From JBBKWX01 sp037969175 (GTDB taxonomy: Bacteria > Bacteroidota > Bacteroidia > AKYH767-A > JBBKVM01), in NCBI GenBank assembly GCA_037969175.1, contig JBBKWX010000086.1, positions 1-28,170 on the forward strand: 28,170 nt of DNA, given 5' to 3'. The notes below the pieces were generated by a model that did no database searches, was not told the DNA's origin, and saw nothing but the letters and a program-made list of their open reading frames with translations. The first letter of the stretch is position 1, and each line of letters begins with the position of its first letter. The position numbers and the translations under genes were made by a program. Shown piece by piece: positions 1-7,209 of this stretch.

Positions 1-636
1 CCAATCCGTTTCAAGGAAGTTTTCAATTCCAAATGGAATAACGAAAATGAATCCGTAAAAAAATACCCATTTGATGATGGTCACTGCGCGATATTGATGC
101 ATCAATGGTTTTACTAAAACCAAATAAAAACCATAGGACATCGCATTGAGAAAGATAAATATATCGCCCAGCAAAGAAGCCTCATGAATTGAATTTCCGG
201 TGGCTGCTTTTGTAATAAGCCATGCAGCACCGGCCAGACCAAGCACTACGCCCATAGACTTGAGCGGAGTAATGCGTTCGCCTATCATGATGGATGCAAG
301 GATCAAAACCAGGATCGGGTTTACGGTCATGATCAAAGAGGCATGAATGGGTGTGGTTAGATTTAATCCCTCAAAAAACAGCAATTGATTGGTTGCAACA
401 CCCATGATCCCGCATAAGATCAATCGGAAGTGAACTTTCCGGGGAAGCGGTTCGGGTTTGAAGAAAAAATACGTGATCTGAAAAGCAATAAGTGCAAATG
501 CAACCCGAAGGAAAATGAAACCGGAAGGCTGCATATATGTGGGCATAACCAGCTTGGCAATGGCATAGTTTGCTCCATAAATGAGGTTGGCAATAAGGAC
601 AGCTATATGCGCCTTGAAGTCAGAGATGCCCTTCAT
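1..636 (-). CDS. EamA/DMT-family transporter, 3' end cut by window edge
   Basis: Inner-membrane carrier of the drug/metabolite transporter superfamily; members export amino acids, metabolites or drugs, and the substrate cannot be read from sequence. The frame opens at the ATG at 636 (MKGISDFKAHIAVLIANLIYG) and stays open for 212 codons to the edge. The first EamA repeat is complete, with the usual pattern: a helix starting near residue 10, the N-terminal 'YGANYAIAK' loop, 'GVATNQLLFFEGLN', and 'ASIMIGERITPLK', which is the conserved glutamate-containing end of an EamA repeat. The second repeat has begun ('GDIFIFLNAMSYGFYLVLVK'). The family is normally 280-310 aa, so about a third is missing. 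It starts 3 bases after the stop of the ArsC-like gene and is probably co-transcribed from that gene's promoter. Confidence 0.9.
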   Translation of the reverse strand, partial: MKGISDFKAHIAVLIANLIYGANYAIAKLVMPTYMQPSGFIFLRVAFALIAFQITYFFFKPEPLPRKVHFRLILCGIMGVATNQLLFFEGLNLTTPIHASLIMTVNPILVLILASIMIGERITPLKSMGVVLGLAGAAWLITKAATGNSIHEASLLGDIFIFLNAMSYGFYLVLVKPLMHQYRAVTIIKWVFFYGFIFVIPFGIENFLETDW

Positions 637-639
637 ACA

Positions 640-987
640 TCAGAATGATTTCATCATCTGAGCTATGACCGACTTGGAATTCCCGATGAAGATCTTATCA
701 TTTATGATGAATACGGGTCTTTTCAGAAATGTATATTCTTCGAGGATATATCTTCGATAATCTTTTTCTGTAAGTTTCATCTCATTCAAACCCATAGCTC
801 TATATTTTAAAGCCACTCTGCTAAATAGAGACTCATATGAACCTGACAATGAAAACATTTGATCCAGTTCCTCTGCTGTTATAGCTTCCGATTTGATCTC
901 TCTTTTTTTGAAAGAATCGATTCCCGGAACAGCATCCATAATTCGTTTACAGGTAGAGCAGGTACCGAGATAGAAAACAGTTTTCAT
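640..987 (-). CDS. ArsC/Spx/YffB-like thioredoxin-fold protein
   Basis: A 115-aa protein of the ArsC/Spx superfamily. The N-terminus has the beta strand 'TVFYLGTCSTC', giving a C-x-x-C pair (C9, C12) where ArsC-type reductases carry their catalytic cysteine. 'FLKRPVFI' near residue 88 is the conserved Arg-Pro segment that follows the mixed helix-strand region in this family. Length fits (110-120 aa). The family includes arsenate reductases, the RNA-polymerase-binding regulator Spx, and YffB-type proteins of unknown role. No arsenic resistance genes lie nearby, so arsenate reduction should not be assumed. It is the first gene of a minus-strand pair with the EamA transporter (3-base gap) and has a perfect TAnnTTTG box 16 bases upstream of its ATG. 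Confidence 0.8.
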   Translation of the reverse strand: MKTVFYLGTCSTCKRIMDAVPGIDSFKKREIKSEAITAEELDQMFSLSGSYESLFSRVALKYRAMGLNEMKLTEKDYRRYILEEYTFLKRPVFIINDKIFIGNSKSVIAQMMKSF

Positions 988-1003
988 AGACTTGATTTAC
1001 AGG

Positions 1004-1011
1004 CAAAGTTA
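1004..1011 (-). promoter_or_regulatory. Bacteroidota -7 promoter box (TAACTTTG) for the ArsC-like gene
   Basis: On the minus strand this reads TAACTTTG, an exact match to the Bacteroidota sigma-ABfr -7 consensus TAnnTTTG. It lies 16 bases before the ATG at 987. No good -33 TTTG is seen at the usual spacing. A transcript starting about 7 bases downstream would have a leader of roughly 9 bases. Confidence 0.6.
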
Positions 1012-1104
1012 ACAGAATCTCTACGCTTGGTCTTTATCCTTTTAATATAGCGGATACAGATTCTTCTATTTTTCGTTTCTTTGTGTCCCCATTAACAAAA
1101 TCAG

Positions 1105-1875
1105 ATGTTTGAAACGCATGCATACGAAATAAAACTACCTCAGTTTGAAGGTCCATTCGACCTGCTGTTGTTTTTTATTGAGCGTGATGAGCTGGAGATA
1201 CAAGATATTCCGATTGCCAAGATCACCAATGATTTCCTGGATTACATCCATTCCATGAAATTGCTGAATATTGAGCTTGCGAGCGAGTTTATTCTTGTAG
1301 CAGCTACGTTGATGCGTATTAAGGCCAAAATGCTATTACCGCGTTTTGAAATTGATGAAGAAGGAAACGAGATAGATCCCCGAGCCGACCTTATCGAACA
1401 GTTGATCGCATACAAGAAATACAAGGCTGCTTCTGAAGATCTGAAAAAGATGGAAGAAGACAGGTTGCTTCGGGAAACCCGTAAGAACATTACGAAAGAA
1501 CATGAAGAAGCGAGTCGCAGTTCAACTTTCGCAGATGAATTGAACCAGCTTACTTTGTTCAAATTACTCAGTACTTTTGAAAAGATTCTGAAACGCTTTG
1601 ATGATGAACAAAATAAACCCGTCCATACTGTAATTCAGTATGCATATACCCTTCCCGGACAAAAAGAATTTTTAATGGGAGCTATTCTGGACAAGGGTCA
1701 GGTTTCTTTTGCGAATATCCTCGAACAATGCATAGACCGCTATCATGTTATATTCACATTCCTGGCGATACTAGAATTGTTACAGGAACAAATGATGAGT
1801 GTAGTGATAGGAGAAGGATTTAATAATTTTTGGTTAACGCAGCACCAGCCACTGGAAAATGCAACTGAAGCCTGA
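1105..1875 (+). CDS. scpA: Segregation and condensation protein A (ScpA kleisin)
   Basis: ScpA is the kleisin subunit of the bacterial SMC condensin; it bridges SMC heads together with ScpB to organise and segregate the chromosome. The N-terminus is diagnostic: 'LPQFEGPFDLLLFFIERDEL' with 'IPIAKITNDFLDYI' follows the ScpA family pattern (FEGPLDLLL...I...I..It..Yl), then 'ASEFILVAATLMRIKAKMLLP' forms the coiled segment that binds the SMC neck. The C-terminal third is a small winged helix. At 256 aa it has the usual length. No ScpB or SMC gene is in the window. A near-match -7 box (TTTCTTTG, 1076-1083) sits 21 bases upstream. Its last 17 bases overlap the next gene. Confidence 0.93.
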   Translation: MFETHAYEIKLPQFEGPFDLLLFFIERDELEIQDIPIAKITNDFLDYIHSMKLLNIELASEFILVAATLMRIKAKMLLPRFEIDEEGNEIDPRADLIEQLIAYKKYKAASEDLKKMEEDRLLRETRKNITKEHEEASRSSTFADELNQLTLFKLLSTFEKILKRFDDEQNKPVHTVIQYAYTLPGQKEFLMGAILDKGQVSFANILEQCIDRYHVIFTFLAILELLQEQMMSVVIGEGFNNFWLTQHQPLENATEA

Positions 1876-2932
1876 GGAAATATTAAAAGCATTCAGACCC
1901 GGCCGTATCATATGGCCTATTCTGATAGGTTTAATAGTTGCTTCTTACCTTCTACTCCGAAATTTCAATGCTGAAGCATTCAGGCAGGTAGATTGGTCTT
2001 TTCATCTTGTCTTTTGGATATTTTTAGCCATCGTGATGATGGTCATTCGGGACCTTGCTTATATGTACAGGATCAGGGTACTTACAGACAATCATCTTGG
2101 CTGGGGACAAAGTTTCAATGTGATCATGCTCTGGGAATTTGCATCCGCTATTACTCCTTCCATAGTTGGTGGCACCGCATTCGCTTTATTATTACTCCAT
2201 AAAGAAAAAATTTCTGCAGGGAGAAGTACGGCCATCGTGTTGGTATCCACTTTTTTGGATGAGATCTTTTTTGTGATCCTGGTTCCACTCCTTTATTTCA
2301 CAGTAGGGCATCATGCTTTATTTAATCCTTTGAATGCCGAAGCCTTAAAAAGTTTCACCCATGGCAATGGGATGTTTTATTTCTTCAGCATTGGATATGT
2401 AATAATCTTCGTTTATACAGTATTTCTAGCCTATGGTATATTTATTAACCCGCGTGGATTAAAGTGGTTATTGATAAAATTGTTCTCACTTCCTTACTTA
2501 CGTAAATGGAGAAATGAGGCAAGTGAAGCGGGGAATGATCTGGTAACGGCAAGTCTGGAATTAAGAAATGTAGGAAAAGCATACTGGTTAAAATCTTTTG
2601 GAGCTACATGTGTTAGCTGGACAGCAAGATATCTTGTTGTCAATTGTCTGATTTTGGCATTTTTTGCCGGCGGTGATCAATTTTTGATCTATGCAAGACA
2701 ACTTGTAATGTGGATCATCATGCTGATCAGTCCAACTCCGGGCAGTAGTGGAATTGCCGAGCTTGTCTTTTCAAGCTTCCTTTCCGACTTTATTCCACAA
2801 GGACTAAGCTCAACTCTTGGATTGTTATGGAGATTGATATCCTATTATCCTTACCTTTTCATCGGAGCCATCATTTTGCCACGTTGGATCAGGAAAAAGT
2901 TTTTGAATACCCGCAATGATGGAGCATTATAG
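1859..2932 (+). CDS. Flippase-like membrane protein (UPF0104 / LPG synthase TM domain family)
   Basis: A 357-aa polytopic inner-membrane protein with about 8 hydrophobic segments spread across its length. It belongs to the family defined by the transmembrane half of lysylphosphatidylglycerol synthase (MprF) and AglD-like proteins. The signature near the C-terminus is 'SPTPGSSGIAELVFSSF', the conserved T-P-G-x-x-G-x-x-E motif. An earlier helix has 'SAITPSIVGGTAFALLLL', the matching P-x-x-x-G-G segment. There is no C-terminal catalytic domain, so it is the stand-alone form that is generally linked to lipid or lipid-linked substrate flipping; its substrate is unknown. The ATG lies inside scpA (17-base overlap, different frame), which implies translational coupling. 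Confidence 0.82.
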   Translation: MQLKPEEILKAFRPGRIIWPILIGLIVASYLLLRNFNAEAFRQVDWSFHLVFWIFLAIVMMVIRDLAYMYRIRVLTDNHLGWGQSFNVIMLWEFASAITPSIVGGTAFALLLLHKEKISAGRSTAIVLVSTFLDEIFFVILVPLLYFTVGHHALFNPLNAEALKSFTHGNGMFYFFSIGYVIIFVYTVFLAYGIFINPRGLKWLLIKLFSLPYLRKWRNEASEAGNDLVTASLELRNVGKAYWLKSFGATCVSWTARYLVVNCLILAFFAGGDQFLIYARQLVMWIIMLISPTPGSSGIAELVFSSFLSDFIPQGLSSTLGLLWRLISYYPYLFIGAIILPRWIRKKFLNTRNDGAL

Positions 2933-2995
2933 TATAAGGTCAAGAAACTAATATCCAATATTTAATTTGGAAAATCTTAAACATCATAATTATTC

Positions 2996-3003
2996 TAACT
3001 TTG
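2996..3003 (+). promoter_or_regulatory. -7 promoter box (TAACTTTG) for the cystathionine enzyme gene
   Basis: TAACTTTG is an exact TAnnTTTG match 18 bases before the ATG at 3022. A TTTG at 2966-2969 is 26 bases upstream, longer than the usual 19-21 spacing, so the -33 element is uncertain. There is no Shine-Dalgarno-like purine tract in the short leader. Confidence 0.6.
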
Positions 3004-3021
3004 CCTTTAAAGTAAATTATA

Positions 3022-4164
3022 ATGAAATTCGGTACCAAAGCAATCCATGCTGGTCAGCATGCAGACCCTACTACAGGGGCCATTATGACTCCAATATATC
3101 AAACATCCACTTATGTTCAGGAGAGTCCCGGAACAAATAAGGGATATGCCTATGCAAGGGGGAAAAACCCTACGCGTGATGCATTACAAGGGAATATTGC
3201 TGCATTGGAAAATGCAAAGCATGCTTTGTGTTTCTCGAGTGGAATGGGCGCTTGTGATGCTGCCATTAAGCTATTGCTACCGGGTGATGAAGTTTTAGCC
3301 ACCAACGATATTTATGGAGGTAGTTATCGCATGTTTACCAAAGTGTTTGAGCCCATGGGTATCAAATTTCGTTTCATAGATATGTATGAGGCGAGTACGA
3401 TTGAAGAACATATCACTGAAAATACAAAGATGCTTTGGGTTGAGACTCCAACAAATCCAATGTTGAAGATCATTGATATCAAAGCCTGTGCTGCAATTTC
3501 CAAAAAGAACAATCTGATCCTGGTAGTTGATAATACGTTCGCTTCTCCTTATTTGCAAAATCCATTGGATATGGGTGCTGATATTGTGATGCATTCAGTG
3601 ACCAAATATCTTGGAGGACACTCGGATGTTATCATGGGAGCCTTGTGTATGAATAATGATGCATTGCACGACAGGCTGGCTTTCATATTAAATAGCTGTG
3701 GTGCAAACCCGGGACCGATGGATTGTTTTCTGGTAATGCGTGGTATAAAGACCTTGCATGTTCGCATGGACAGGCATTGTTTGAATGGTAGAGCTGTAGC
3801 CGAATACCTCAGAAATCATCCAAGAGTTGATAAAGTATACTGGCCGGGATTTGCGGATCATCCAAATCATGATATCGCCAAAAAACAAATGCGTGATTTT
3901 GGAGGAATGATGTCATTCAGTTTGAAGGGTGATAATAGAGATGAAGCCTTCAATATTGCATCTGCCGTTCGTGTATTTTCATTAGCAGAATCACTGGGTG
4001 GAGTAGAATCATTGCTAAGCCATCCGGCTTCAATGACTCATGCATCCATTCCAAAAGAAGAAAGAGAAAAATCCGGTTTGAAAGAAAGTTTATTAAGACT
4101 GAGTGTTGGAATAGAAGACATTGAAGATCTTATAGCTGATCTGGATCAAGCCCTTAGCAAATAA
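3022..4164 (+). CDS. Cystathionine gamma-synthase / gamma-lyase (PLP-dependent)
   Basis: Cytoplasmic fold-type I PLP enzyme of the Cys/Met metabolism family, acting in transsulfuration or cystathionine breakdown. Visible features: 'FGTKAIHAGQ' at the N-terminus; 'YAYARGKNPTRDAL', with the Tyr and Arg that bind the cofactor phosphate of the neighbouring subunit; 'FSSGMGA'; 'VDNTFASPYLQNPLDMGAD', with the Asp that pairs with the pyridine nitrogen; and 'HSVTKYLGGHSD' with the Schiff-base lysine K195. The C-terminal 'AESLGGVESLLSHPASMTHA' and 'LRLSVGIED' complete the substrate pocket. Length of 380 aa is typical. Synthase and lyase cannot be told apart reliably by eye. It probably heads an operon with the K+ channel regulator 4 bases downstream. 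Confidence 0.9.
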   Translation: MKFGTKAIHAGQHADPTTGAIMTPIYQTSTYVQESPGTNKGYAYARGKNPTRDALQGNIAALENAKHALCFSSGMGACDAAIKLLLPGDEVLATNDIYGGSYRMFTKVFEPMGIKFRFIDMYEASTIEEHITENTKMLWVETPTNPMLKIIDIKACAAISKKNNLILVVDNTFASPYLQNPLDMGADIVMHSVTKYLGGHSDVIMGALCMNNDALHDRLAFILNSCGANPGPMDCFLVMRGIKTLHVRMDRHCLNGRAVAEYLRNHPRVDKVYWPGFADHPNHDIAKKQMRDFGGMMSFSLKGDNRDEAFNIASAVRVFSLAESLGGVESLLSHPASMTHASIPKEEREKSGLKESLLRLSVGIEDIEDLIADLDQALSK

Positions 4165-4168
4165 TTTT

Positions 4169-4864
4169 ATGGCAGAGAATAGATTTGCCGTTATCGGCCT
4201 CGGACAATTTGGTAATGCCATAGCCCGTACACTTTCAGAGCGTGGTGCAGAAGTACTTGCTATTGATACGGATATGGACCGGGTCGAAAACATCAAGGAC
4301 GATGTTGCCTATGCAGTAGCACTGGATGCCACTGATATCAAAGCATTGAAAGCACAGAACATCCAGGATATGGATGCTGTTCTGGTAGCCATCGGTAAGG
4401 ATTTTGAATCGTTGCTACTCACTACGGTCCTATTAATGGACATGAATGTAAAGCGAGTGATAGCGCGGGCCAATGGAAAACAACAGCGTACTATTCTGGA
4501 AAAGATAGGTGTTCAGGAGATCCTGTCGCCTGAGGTGGAAGTTGGTTTGGCTGTAGCTGAACGATTATTGAATCCGAATATCGTAAATTCCCTCTTGCTT
4601 CCTGATGATTACGAGATCGTTGAGATAAAAACGCCAAGAGCTATTGCAAACAGAACAATTGGAGATATTGGATTGAGGAATAAATACAATCTCAATCTGA
4701 TCACCTTAAAAAGAGAATTTGAAGTGACCAAGAAAGGTGAGACCATCATCGAAGAACATATCCTTGGAGTACCCAACTCAGATACGCTTCTATATGAAAC
4801 AGATACAATTATTGTATTTGGCACAGCGCATGATATTCAACGTTTTATAGAGATCAACAAATAA
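4169..4864 (+). CDS. KtrA/TrkA-type potassium uptake regulator (RCK protein)
   Basis: A 231-aa cytoplasmic RCK protein that gates a Ktr/Trk K+ channel by binding nucleotides. Residues 5-130 form the Rossmann TrkA-N domain: glycine motif G10-L-G12-Q-F-G15 followed by acidic D33 at the end of strand 2, and 'LDATDIKALKAQNIQDMDAV'. Residues about 140-225 form the TrkA-C (RCK_C) domain, including 'IGDIGLRNKYNLNLITLKR' and 'DTIIVFGTAHDIQRF'. One N+C pair (about 220 aa) is the KtrA size, whereas enterobacterial TrkA has two. The membrane subunit KtrB/TrkH is not adjacent and must be elsewhere. It lies 4 bases behind the cystathionine gene and is followed by a terminator. Confidence 0.88.
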   Translation: MAENRFAVIGLGQFGNAIARTLSERGAEVLAIDTDMDRVENIKDDVAYAVALDATDIKALKAQNIQDMDAVLVAIGKDFESLLLTTVLLMDMNVKRVIARANGKQQRTILEKIGVQEILSPEVEVGLAVAERLLNPNIVNSLLLPDDYEIVEIKTPRAIANRTIGDIGLRNKYNLNLITLKREFEVTKKGETIIEEHILGVPNSDTLLYETDTIIVFGTAHDIQRFIEINK

Positions 4865-4892
4865 AACAGTATTTGTCATAATACCATCAAGA

Positions 4893-4930
4893 AATCAATA
4901 TTATAGCTTAATGTTGATTGTCTTTTTGTT
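4893..4930 (+). terminator. Rho-independent terminator after the K+ regulator gene
   Basis: An 11-bp stem with one G-U pair (arms 4893-4903 and 4909-4919, loop TAGCT) is followed by GTCTTTTTGTTT. The stem is AT-rich but long, and it closes the cystathionine/KtrA transcription unit. Confidence 0.6.
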
Positions 4931-4965
4931 TAAAATTCGTTAATTCGCTATCTTTAAAATTGAAT

Positions 4966-4973
4966 TTACTTTG
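4966..4973 (+). promoter_or_regulatory. Probable -7 box (TTACTTTG) for the M43 protease cluster
   Basis: TTACTTTG matches TAnnTTTG except at position 2 and lies 50 bases before the ATG at 5024, downstream of the preceding terminator. It is the best promoter candidate for the first protease gene. No clear -33 TTTG at standard spacing. Confidence 0.35.
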
Positions 4974-5023
4974 CTAAATGCAAGTACTTTTTGACTAAAA
5001 ACGATTAATCAGAACTTAAATAG

Positions 5024-7144
5024 ATGAAATTAACTTTACGATCAATGTTCGCGGCTGGATCATTCTTGCTGTTAGGAATATTACAGACCAATGCTCAACA
5101 AACCTCAAAACAATTTGAACCTTGTATTGCTGAGATCATGTTTCAGGAGGAAGCTGCTAAGAATCCTCAGATGCTGATCGATCGTGAACAACAAGAAGTA
5201 GCGATAGCTGCTTATATTGCAGCTCATCCGGAGTATAGAATTTCAGCTGTTCCTAAAGTAATCCCGGTTGTTTTCCATGTAATTCATGCCGGAGGCACTG
5301 AGAATATCAGCAAAGCTCAAATATTGAGTCAGATGGTTTCTTTGAACAATGATATGCGCAGATTGAATGCGGACACGGTTAATACCCCTGCTCCTTTCAA
5401 GCCCCTCGGAGCTGATACAAACATTGAATTTAGACTTGCTACCAAAGATCCAAATGGCAATTGCACGGATGGTATAAAAAGAGTATTCTCTCCACTTACA
5501 GCTAATGCCAGAAACAATGTAAAAGCACTTTCTTATTGGCCTTCTGATAAATACCTAAACATTTGGGTTGTGCAGAGCATAGAAAATGTAAATGGAACTC
5601 CGGGAACTGTAATCGGATTCGCTCAATTCCCGGGCACTACTGCCAACCCACTTACGGATGGCGTAGTATTGGCATCAACATATACAGGAACCATTGGTAC
5701 TTCTGTTGGAAATAACAACGCAGGTAGGACAGCAACACATGAAGTAGGTCACTGGTTGAATCTTCGTCATATCTGGGGTGATGCTTCTTGTGGAGATGAC
5801 CAGGTAAATGATACACCACAACAAGCCGGTGCAAATCAAAGTAACTGCCCTGCTTTTCCTAAAGTTTCTGCCTGCCCATTAAATGGTGCTTATGGTGATA
5901 TGTTCACCAATTATATGGACTATACCAGAGGCACATGTCAAAATATGTTTTCTATTGGTCAGGGTCAGCGCATCGACGCTGCTTTAAACAGCCCAACCAG
6001 CGGCAGAAGTAATTTATGGTCGGCATCAAACAGATTGGCTACCGGAACACAAGACGGGGCGCCGGTCGCAAACTGTTTAATGGTACCAGATTTCTATTCA
6101 AACTTTGATGGTGTTTGTCAGGGAGGAAGTATCACTTTTACAGATGGAAGTTTTAATGGCGATGCCACAGCTTGGAGCTGGACATTCCCCGGTGGAACTC
6201 CTTCTTCATCTAATGCGCAAAATCCGGTAGTGGTTTATTCAACTCCGGGAACATATGATGTTACACTTTCTGTTACAAGTGCAGGTGGAACGGCCGCATT
6301 GACAAAAAACAATTTTGTAAAGATCGATGCTACCAATGGTGCATTTGGAGCTCCATTCACACAAGGATTTGAAACTATAAGTGTCCCTAATAATGATTGG
6401 TCTGCCACAAACGAAGGTGGCAATGGATGGGAAGTAACCAATGCAGCTAAATATTCAGGCACATATTCAGTACGTATCAATAATTTTGGAGGCAATACTC
6501 AAAACTCTAAAGATGTATTGTATACACCAAGTGTGAATTTGTCTAATGTATCAGCCACCATGCTGAAATTCAAAATGGCATTTGCAGTGAGAAGTACTGT
6601 AAGTACTGATAAATTGAGTGTATGGGCAACTACAACGTGTGGACAATTCTGGGCTCAACGTTATGCTGTAACTGGTACTGCACTTTCAACGGGTGGTTTG
6701 GTTACTTCTAATTTTGTACCGACAAGCACTGTTGATTGGAGAGAGGAAACGATCAATTTAGCTTCTACATCATATAGCGGAAAACCAAATGTGGCATTCA
6801 AATTTGAATATACTCATGACACTGGTAACAACATTTATATTGATGATATAAATATTGATGGAATAGTTGGAATCGAAGACGGAGAAAATTATGTTCATAA
6901 TCTTTCATTATTTCCAAATCCATCAGCTACGATCTCTACACTTGAATTTTCATTGATCAACTCTGCACATGTGGTTGTAAAACTTTATGATTTGCTGGGT
7001 CGTGAACTTAGCACTATTGCAGATACCGAACTTGAAGCAGGCGATTATCAAAAAGAGATCGTTCGCCCTGAATCTGCAGGTGTTTATTTTGTTAAGGTGT
7101 TCATTAATGGCGCACCGATCGTTCGCAAGTTAATCGTAAACTAA
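5024..7144 (+). CDS. Secreted M43 metalloprotease with PKD and T9SS sorting domain, copy 1
   Basis: A 706-aa exported zinc protease of family M43 (pappalysin/cytophagalysin type). Signal peptide 1-24 is predicted to be cut at TNA|QQ. Residues 25-76 form a pro-region with one cysteine, C34. The catalytic domain (about 77-345) has the metzincin zinc site H239-E240-x-x-H243-x5-H249 ('HEVGHWLNLRH') followed by 'IWGDASCGDD' and the Met-turn 'NYMDY' (M298). A PKD domain spans about 350-435 ('NPVVVYSTPGTYDVTLSV'). A jelly-roll-like domain spans about 440-615 and ends 'NNIYIDDINIDG'. The T9SS type A sorting domain (about 622-706) starts 'LSLFPNPSA' and ends 'IVRKLIVN'. It is likely secreted or anchored at the cell surface and degrades proteins; the substrate is unknown. 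Its catalytic half resembles copy 4 and its C-terminal half resembles copies 2 and 3. Confidence 0.92.
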   Translation: MKLTLRSMFAAGSFLLLGILQTNAQQTSKQFEPCIAEIMFQEEAAKNPQMLIDREQQEVAIAAYIAAHPEYRISAVPKVIPVVFHVIHAGGTENISKAQILSQMVSLNNDMRRLNADTVNTPAPFKPLGADTNIEFRLATKDPNGNCTDGIKRVFSPLTANARNNVKALSYWPSDKYLNIWVVQSIENVNGTPGTVIGFAQFPGTTANPLTDGVVLASTYTGTIGTSVGNNNAGRTATHEVGHWLNLRHIWGDASCGDDQVNDTPQQAGANQSNCPAFPKVSACPLNGAYGDMFTNYMDYTRGTCQNMFSIGQGQRIDAALNSPTSGRSNLWSASNRLATGTQDGAPVANCLMVPDFYSNFDGVCQGGSITFTDGSFNGDATAWSWTFPGGTPSSSNAQNPVVVYSTPGTYDVTLSVTSAGGTAALTKNNFVKIDATNGAFGAPFTQGFETISVPNNDWSATNEGGNGWEVTNAAKYSGTYSVRINNFGGNTQNSKDVLYTPSVNLSNVSATMLKFKMAFAVRSTVSTDKLSVWATTTCGQFWAQRYAVTGTALSTGGLVTSNFVPTSTVDWREETINLASTSYSGKPNVAFKFEYTHDTGNNIYIDDINIDGIVGIEDGENYVHNLSLFPNPSATISTLEFSLINSAHVVVKLYDLLGRELSTIADTELEAGDYQKEIVRPESAGVYFVKVFINGAPIVRKLIVN

Positions 7145-7159
7145 AAATAAAAATGTATT

Positions 7160-7190
7160 AAGCGGCACTTCTTTTAGAAGTGCCGCTTTT
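7160..7190 (+). terminator. GC-rich hairpin between protease copies 1 and 2
   Basis: A perfect stem (AGCGGCACTTC 7161-7171 / GAAGTGCCGCT 7177-7187, extendable by one A-T pair) with loop TTTTA is followed by TTT. This is a strong intrinsic-terminator shape. Only about 20 bases separate it from the next ATG at 7210, leaving little room for a new promoter. Confidence 0.75.
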
Positions 7191-7209
7191 AAATTATTAA
7201 ATATCAAAA

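Noticed and set aside
430..648. A 72-codon + strand frame near the left edge.
   Set aside because: It is antisense to the EamA transporter, whose minus-strand frame reads as a clear family member.
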